Part shown: piece by piece, positions 59,256 to 64,000 of the stretch
Position numbering within the stretch: the first letter of the stretch is position 1
How the letters are laid out: every line of letters begins with the position of its first letter
Source of the DNA: Burkholderiaceae bacterium
GTDB taxonomy: Bacteria; Pseudomonadota; Gammaproteobacteria; Burkholderiales; Burkholderiaceae_C
Direction: 5' to 3'
DNA: 64,000 bases
NCBI GenBank assembly: GCA_018780645.1
Contig: JADMJJ010000024.1
Span: 62,001-126,000 of the forward strand
Translations under genes and position numbers: made by a program
The notes under the pieces: generated by a model
The model's database searches: none
Told to the model about the DNA's origin: nothing
What the model saw: only the letters and a program-made list of their open reading frames with translations

Positions 59256-60374
59256 TCAACCCATCCGGTCCAGGCGCCAGACCTGGTAGCGCAACGCCAG
59301 CACCGCACCGGCGATGATGGCCGCCAGCGCGATGAAGCTGCCCAGTGACAGGGTGGACACGCCCGACAAGCCCTGGCCAATGGTGCAGCCCACGGCGGTG
59401 ACGCCGCCCACGCCCATCAGCACCGCGCCGACGACATGGTTGGCGGTGTCCTCGACACCGCGAAAGCCTTCCCAGCGGAAGCTCTTGCCGATCAAGGCAT
59501 AGCCCCAGGAGCCGACGATCACGCCGGCGGTGGAGACAATGGCCAGGGTCAGCACCTTGCTCTTGTCGCTGAAGAAGATCAGCCAGTCCAGCGAGTAGGC
59601 GATAGGCGCGACAAAGCTCAGCGCCTCCATGCGCTGGCCACCGGTGCTGCCCAGAAAGGCCTCTTCCAACGTGTTCGGATCCTCGGCCACATAGCCCAAC
59701 CGGCCCGACACCCACCACAGCAGGGCGATCACAGCGCCGGTGCCGATACCGCCAACAAGCACGTCCGCGCTACGGCCCTCGGCGCGCAGCAGCGACCACA
59801 GCACCAGGCCGCCGCCGATCAGCCCGCCCAGCAGCAGGGCCGCCTGGGCCTTGGCCAGGCCCAAGCTGCCGCTCAGCAGCGAGGGCAGGTCCTGGCCGGT
59901 GGGCAGGTTGATCAGCACCGTGTCCACAGTCGCCACACGGGCCACCGCGGTGATGCCGCGCAGGGTGGCAAAGGCCGACAGGCCCAGCACCAGCAGCACC
60001 ACCAGCGATTTCAGATTGCCCGCGCCCACCCGCACCAGCGTCTTGCTGCCGCAGCCCGAGGCCAGCACCATGCCGAAGCCGAACAGCAGGCCGCCAACGA
60101 TATGGGACAGCCACAGCAGACGCGGCCCCGCATAGACCGTCTTGCCGGCGTCTATCCAGCTTAAGCCCACCATGCCGTTGAAGCCCAGCATGGCCACGCC
60201 AATGGCCAGGGCCCACATGCGCATGCGCGCCCAGTCGCCCATATTGACGATGTCGGCCACCGCGCCCATGGTGCAGAAGTGGGTGCGCTGGGCAATGGCG
60301 CCAAAAGCTATGGCCAGCGCAAAGGCCGACCACAGCACCTGGGTGGTCAGCGAGGAGATGTCGATTTCTTGCAT
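59256..60374 (-). CDS. YeeE/YedE-family sulfur-compound transporter
   Basis: A 372-residue inner-membrane protein with about 10 spans, in two homologous halves. Conserved cysteines are visible in AQRTHFCTMGAVADI (C34), GMVLASGCGSKTLVRVGAGN (C108) and VTAVGCTIGQGLSGVS. In studied family members such cysteines carry thiosulfate through the pore. The start at 60374 (MQEIDISSL) is preferred over an extension to 60425. Co-location with tcdA suggests a sulfur link, although the substrate is not proven. Confidence 0.9.
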   Translation of the reverse strand: MQEIDISSLTTQVLWSAFALAIAFGAIAQRTHFCTMGAVADIVNMGDWARMRMWALAIGVAMLGFNGMVGLSWIDAGKTVYAGPRLLWLSHIVGGLLFGFGMVLASGCGSKTLVRVGAGNLKSLVVLLVLGLSAFATLRGITAVARVATVDTVLINLPTGQDLPSLLSGSLGLAKAQAALLLGGLIGGGLVLWSLLRAEGRSADVLVGGIGTGAVIALLWWVSGRLGYVAEDPNTLEEAFLGSTGGQRMEALSFVAPIAYSLDWLIFFSDKSKVLTLAIVSTAGVIVGSWGYALIGKSFRWEGFRGVEDTANHVVGAVLMGVGGVTAVGCTIGQGLSGVSTLSLGSFIALAAIIAGAVLALRYQVWRLDRMG

Positions 60375-60425
60375 GGGCGCGATTCTAGGTCGTGGACCCA
60401 GAACCGCCCTGCCCTGCCGTCCCAA

Positions 60426-61229
60426 TCACTTGAGACTTGCCAGTCTTTCTTTGCCAGCCTGAGCTGCCTCGGACTTTGGATAAGCCTTCAGCAACTCGTC
60501 CAAGGTACGCTTGGCCGTCTTCGCGTCCTTCAGCTCCAGCTGGCAGTTGGCCATGGCCAGCAGGGCCTCCGGCGCCCGTGGATGCTCGGGCGCGGCGTTG
60601 ACGAAGGCGCGGAACACCGTCACGGCGTCCTTGTAGTCGCGCTTGCCGTAGTAGGCATTGCCCAGCCAGAAGCGCACCGAATCGCCGAAGGCACTGGCGG
60701 GAAAGCGACGCTGGAACGCCGACAGCGCCGTCGCAGCCTGGACGAAATCACCGCCACGCACAGAAGCCACGGCGGCCTCGTACAAACGATTCTCGTCGGG
60801 CTCGACCAGCACTTCCTTGCCGTCCAGCACCACCTTCTGCGGCTCCATCTTGCGCAGGCGCTCGTCCAGACCCTGGCTCAGATCGGTCTGCTTGCGCTGC
60901 AACTCGGCCACGTCGCGGGCCAGCTGCTCGTTCAGGCCGCGCAGCTTGGCCAGCTCGACGCGCAGGCCCTCGTTCTGCGTGTTCAGCTCAAGCAGGCTGC
61001 GGCGCAGTGTGCCCAACTGCTCGGTCTGCAGATCACCCAGTTGCTTGGCAAGCTGCTCCGAGCGCACGCGCTGCGCATCGTCGCTGGTCTGGATGCGGGC
61101 GCGCAGGTCAAGAATGGCCTTGCGCGCTTCCTCGTCGTCGAACAGACCGGCGTGAGCCACGGGCCAGGCCAGCAAGGCCAGCACGCAGGCGCTGTACTTC
61201 AGACGCGAAGACAGACGTTGGAGGCCCAT
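60426..61229 (-). CDS. cpoB: CpoB (YbgF), cell-division coordinator
   Basis: A 267-residue periplasmic protein. A signal peptide (VLALLAWPVAHAG) is followed by a coiled coil (about 35-110, ARIQTSDDAQRVRSEQLAKQ) and C-terminal TPR repeats (LYEAAVASVRGGDFVQAATA, FWLGNAYYGKRDYKDAVTVF, and then CQLELKDAKTAKRTLDELLK). CpoB links peptidoglycan synthesis and Tol-Pal constriction. The ATG at 61229 lies 5 nt after the pal stop; a GTG at 61238 overlapping the pal stop region is also possible. It is third in tolB-pal-cpoB. Confidence 0.94.
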   Translation of the reverse strand: MGLQRLSSRLKYSACVLALLAWPVAHAGLFDDEEARKAILDLRARIQTSDDAQRVRSEQLAKQLGDLQTEQLGTLRRSLLELNTQNEGLRVELAKLRGLNEQLARDVAELQRKQTDLSQGLDERLRKMEPQKVVLDGKEVLVEPDENRLYEAAVASVRGGDFVQAATALSAFQRRFPASAFGDSVRFWLGNAYYGKRDYKDAVTVFRAFVNAAPEHPRAPEALLAMANCQLELKDAKTAKRTLDELLKAYPKSEAAQAGKERLASLK

Positions 61230-61234
61230 GGCGA

Positions 61235-61774
61235 TCACTTGTCCTTCAGCTCGGCGCGGCGGTTCTTGGCCCAGGCGGCTTCATCGCTGCCCTGCACGGC
61301 CGGGCGCTCCTTGCCGAAGCTGACCGGCTCGGCCTGAGCCTCGGTCGCGCCCAGCAGTGTCAGCGACTTGGCCACGGCCTCGGCGCGCTTCTGGCCGAGG
61401 GCCAGGTTGTATTCGCGGCCACCGCGCTCGTCGGTATGGCCTTCGATGCTCAGGCGCACCTTGCGGTCGGCGTTCAGGCGCTTGGCATGGGCGTCGATGA
61501 CATTGCGGTACTCGTCCTTGACGACATAGCTGTCGAAGTCGAAGTAGACCAGACGGCCGGCCTTGGCGACGTCGGCGGCGCCCAGGTCCACGCTGGCCAC
61601 CTGCGATTGCGAGTTCACGCCACCGGCGTTGGCATTGGTCGTGGTGCTGGCAGAGGCAGCAGGCGTCGTTGCCCGGGTTTCGACCGGGGCCTTGTCGTCC
61701 AGCTTGACGGTGGAGCCGCAGCCCACCAGGGCAGCAGCGGCGAGAGCGGAGAAAGAGAGTTGCCAGAGTTTCAT
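61235..61774 (-). CDS. pal: Peptidoglycan-associated lipoprotein
   Basis: A 179-residue outer-membrane lipoprotein: lipobox LVGC (Cys-19), a Ser/Thr/Ala-rich linker, and an OmpA-like peptidoglycan-binding domain (LVYFDFDSYVVKDEYRNVID, LSIEGHTDERGGREYNLALG with the DAP-binding region, VSFGKERPA, NRRAELKDK). It holds the outer membrane to the cell wall and binds TolB. It is 88 nt downstream of tolB. Confidence 0.97.
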   Translation of the reverse strand: MKLWQLSFSALAAAALVGCGSTVKLDDKAPVETRATTPAASASTTTNANAGGVNSQSQVASVDLGAADVAKAGRLVYFDFDSYVVKDEYRNVIDAHAKRLNADRKVRLSIEGHTDERGGREYNLALGQKRAEAVAKSLTLLGATEAQAEPVSFGKERPAVQGSDEAAWAKNRRAELKDK

Positions 61775-61862
61775 GGGTAAGCCTTCCGGGGCTGGAGAAG
61801 AAAAGGGTTTGTGACTCGGGACTGGGCGCTTGGTTCAGTCGGAGGCTGTGCAGGCCTGCGGC

Positions 61863-63179
61863 TCAGCGCCCGAACGGGCCCCAAGTCGGCTCGCGCACAT
61901 CGGCCAAGGTGGAGATCAGCCGGGCCTTGATTCTGCCGTCCAGGGTGCTGGTCATCAACACATCGCGGCCCTGGTAGCGGGTGGCATAGATCAGCAGCCG
62001 GCCATTGGGCGCGAAGCTGGGGCTTTCATCGTCATTCGTATCGCTGATCTGCTGCACCGTGCCGCTGACCAGGTCCATCGTGCAAACGCGGAAGGCACCG
62101 CCTGTGCGCGTCACGAAGGCCATCACCCGGCCGTCCGGGCTGATCGTCGGGCTGATGTTGTAGTTGCCATTGAAGCTGACGCGCTCGGCATTGCCGCCGG
62201 CCACCGGCATGCGGTAGATCTGCGGGCCGCCGCCACGGTCGCTGACAAAGAACAGGCTGCGGCCATCGGGGGCGAACACCGGCTCGGTGTCGATCGCCGA
62301 GGTCTGCGTCAGCCGGCGCACATTCTGGCCGTCACGGCCCATGATGAAGAGCTGGGTGCCGCCATCGCGCGACAGGCTCAGGGCCAGCTGTTGACCGTCC
62401 GGAGAGAAGGCCGGCGCACTGTTGGTGCCGCGGAAGTTGGCCACCATGCGGCGCTTGCCGGTGGCCACCTCCTGCACCCAGACCACCGCCTTGCGGGTCT
62501 CGAAGGACACGTAGGCCAGCTCCCGGCCGTCGGGCGACCAGGCCGGCGAGATGATGGGCTCGGGGCTGGCCAGTGCCACCTGGCCGCCCTCGCCGTCGGC
62601 GTCGGTGACGCGCAGGTTGTAGCGGCCGCCGGCCTTGGTCACATAGGCGATGCGGGTCGAGAACACGCCCTTGTCGCCGGTCAGCTTCTCGTAAATCGTG
62701 TCGGCAATGCGGTGGGCGGCCAGGCGCACATCGTCGGGCGCCACGGCATGGCTTTCGGCCGCCAGCTCCTGGCCGCGCACCACGTCCCATAGCTTGAAGC
62801 GCAGGTCGAAGCGGCCGTCGGCTAATCTGGTGACCGAGCCTGCCACCAGGGCATCGGCGGCGCGGGCGCGCCAATCGGCCCAGACAGGCACGCTGCCCTC
62901 GAACAGGGCACCCGGCGCCTCGAACGGCCGCAGCTGGCCGCTGCGCTCCAGGTCGGCCCGGATGATGGCGCCAACCGGCTGGCCCGAGCGAGCCTCGTCG
63001 CGGAAATCGGCCACCGCCAGTGGCAGTTGGGTCGCGCCGACACCGGAGATCTCGACCCGGAACTGGGCCAGGGCATTCAGCGGCAAAGACATCGCTGCAG
63101 CACCTGTCAGCAGGCGGCGGCGGGTCAAGGGAGACACGGGGGAGGAAGTCAAGCGCTGATCAGTCATCGGGTTCGACAT
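61863..63179 (-). CDS. tolB: TolB, periplasmic beta-propeller of the Tol-Pal system
   Basis: A 438-residue protein. The N-terminal domain of about 150 residues is followed by a six-bladed propeller with recurrent SPDG/APDG blades (IISPAWSPDGRELAYVSFET, APAFSPDGQQLALSLSRDG, TEPVFAPDGRSLFFVSDRGG, SPTISPDGRVMAFVTRTGG, SPSFAPNGRLLIYATRYQG). The signal has a twin-arginine-like motif, PLTRRRLLTGAAA (20-22), rather than a plain Sec signal. The start is 63179 or Met-5. It heads the tolB-pal-cpoB transcript, and no tolQRA genes are upstream. Confidence 0.96.
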   Translation of the reverse strand: MSNPMTDQRLTSSPVSPLTRRRLLTGAAAMSLPLNALAQFRVEISGVGATQLPLAVADFRDEARSGQPVGAIIRADLERSGQLRPFEAPGALFEGSVPVWADWRARAADALVAGSVTRLADGRFDLRFKLWDVVRGQELAAESHAVAPDDVRLAAHRIADTIYEKLTGDKGVFSTRIAYVTKAGGRYNLRVTDADGEGGQVALASPEPIISPAWSPDGRELAYVSFETRKAVVWVQEVATGKRRMVANFRGTNSAPAFSPDGQQLALSLSRDGGTQLFIMGRDGQNVRRLTQTSAIDTEPVFAPDGRSLFFVSDRGGGPQIYRMPVAGGNAERVSFNGNYNISPTISPDGRVMAFVTRTGGAFRVCTMDLVSGTVQQISDTNDDESPSFAPNGRLLIYATRYQGRDVLMTSTLDGRIKARLISTLADVREPTWGPFGR

Positions 63180-63300
63180 GGCACCTAGTTAGGGCTGGCA
63201 ACGCGCATTTTGCCTCAGCCGTTGACCCGGATCGCTGGCCGCTGCCTATGATGAGTCGTCAGACACCCGAAAATTGCAACAGAGCACTACGGAGACCCCG

Positions 63301-63888
63301 ATGATCGCCCCCATCTGCCGCTACCCGGTACCCGAGCTGAACGAACTGCCCGAAGACATGCGCCAGCGCATGCTGGATGTGCAGGAGAAGGCCGGCTTCG
63401 TGCCGAATGTGTTCCTGGCCCTGGCCCGCCGGCCGGACGAATTCCGCGCCTTTCTGGCCTATCACGACGCGCTGCTGCTGCGCGAATCGGGCCTGAGCAA
63501 GGGCGAGAAGGAGATGATCATCGTCGCCACCAGCGGCGCCAACCAGTGCCTGTATTGCGTGGTCGCCCACGGCGCAATCTTGCGCGTCTATGAAAAGGCG
63601 CCGATGCTGGCCGACCAACTGGCCACCAACTATCTGAAGGCCGACATCACGCCGCGCCAGCGGGCGATGCTGGCCTTTGCGCTGAAGGTCTGCCAGGACT
63701 CGGCCAACGTCGGTGACACCGATCTGGCCGCGTTGGCCGAACATGGCTTCAGCGACGAGGACGCCTGGGACATCACCGCCATCACTGCGCTGTTCGGCCT
63801 GTCGAACCGGCTGGCGAATGTAATTTCGCTGCGGCCCAACGATGAGTTCTACCTGATGGGCCGCCTGCCGCGCGCCGCAAAGTCATGA
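63301..63888 (+). CDS. AhpD-like peroxidase-related/carboxymuconolactone decarboxylase-family protein
   Basis: A 195-residue cytoplasmic protein of the uncharacterised peroxidase-related group. The CxxC-type site CLYCVVAHG (C83, C86, H90) fits an AhpD-like disulfide redox centre. Other patterns are MLDVQEKAGFVPNVFLALAR, LSKGEKEMIIVATSGANQ and LADQLATNYLKADITPRQRA. The start at 63301 is set by ACGGAGA upstream. It is divergent from tolB (121-nt gap). Confidence 0.92.
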   Translation: MIAPICRYPVPELNELPEDMRQRMLDVQEKAGFVPNVFLALARRPDEFRAFLAYHDALLLRESGLSKGEKEMIIVATSGANQCLYCVVAHGAILRVYEKAPMLADQLATNYLKADITPRQRAMLAFALKVCQDSANVGDTDLAALAEHGFSDEDAWDITAITALFGLSNRLANVISLRPNDEFYLMGRLPRAAKS

Positions 63889-63986
63889 GCCTATAACAGG
63901 TGTAAACACGCTCAACGGCGCATGCCGGCTGGCCGTAGCATGGATCCTCCAAACCCATGTTCACGTCTCAGCCGAAAGGATTTCGC

Positions 63987-64000
63987 ATGCGTTCTTCCAT
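63987..64000 (+). CDS. Start of a gene cut by the right edge
   Basis: ATGCGTTCTTCCAT (MRSS...) follows a GAAAGGA ribosome site 8 nt upstream. Only four codons are visible, so no function can be given. Confidence 0.5.

Overview
The window is high-GC DNA with dense, short-gap gene packing. Its gene content points to a betaproteobacterium of the Burkholderiales, most like the Roseateles/Pelomonas/Rubrivivax group (Sphaerotilaceae/Comamonadaceae). The reasons are several PEP-CTERM proteins, ImuA/ImuB under a LexA box, a membrane pyrophosphatase next to the soluble one, many LysR regulators and c-di-GMP enzymes, and a TolB-Pal-CpoB block. This placement is inferred from gene content. No rRNA or other phylogenetic marker was read.

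Left part (1-9.8 kb): a minus-strand two-partner secretion locus. A TpsB/FhaC-type outer-membrane transporter is followed by a SapC-family gene that overlaps it by one base, and then by a giant filamentous adhesin running off the left edge. The long plus-strand reading frames across this adhesin are antisense shadows. 10-24.7 kb: a FemAB-like acyltransferase, a fused M16 peptidase, divergent soluble (ppa) and proton-pumping (hppA) pyrophosphatases, a chemoreceptor, a divergent TauD-like dioxygenase/class V aminotransferase pair, a small lipoprotein, a PEP-CTERM protein, a LysR regulator with a YfcF-type glutathione transferase, and a J-domain-like protein. 24.7-27.3 kb: a REP-like inverted pair, then imuB-imuA with a LexA box at the imuA start.

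27.3-32.4 kb: an MHYT/PAS hybrid histidine kinase coupled to a REC-HD-GYP phosphodiesterase, then YceI. 32.4-37.8 kb: a LysR gene divergent from an operon of aldo/keto reductase, tiny membrane protein, cupin-carboxymuconolactone decarboxylase fusion and lipoprotein hydrolase, then another alpha/beta hydrolase. 37.7-41.7 kb: lysA and its divergent activator lysR sharing an operator-like palindrome, then an M14-type peptidase. 41.7-49.7 kb: a thiol dioxygenase coupled to a four-domain rhodanese, a diguanylate cyclase, a periplasmic binding-like protein, a glutathione transferase, an unknown membrane-anchored protein, and an NAD(P)-binding oxidoreductase divergent from a LysR regulator.

49.7-55.7 kb: an amino-acid permease and a complete phosphorelay operon consisting of a PDZ-like/multi-TM hybrid kinase, a separate Hpt protein, and a regulator with DNA-binding, receiver and degenerate cyclase domains. 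55.9-57.9 kb: two PEP-CTERM proteins flanking a decayed group II intron reverse-transcriptase fragment. 58.2-60.4 kb: two tRNA-Lys genes (anticodons CTT and TTT), tcdA and a YeeE/YedE transporter. 60.4-63.2 kb: tolB-pal-cpoB. The window ends with an AhpD-like protein and the first codons of another gene.

The most unusual items are the SapC-family gene inside the two-partner secretion operon, the phosphorelay ending in a degenerate cyclase domain, and a near-consensus tRNA promoter whose -10 box overlaps the tcdA stop codon.
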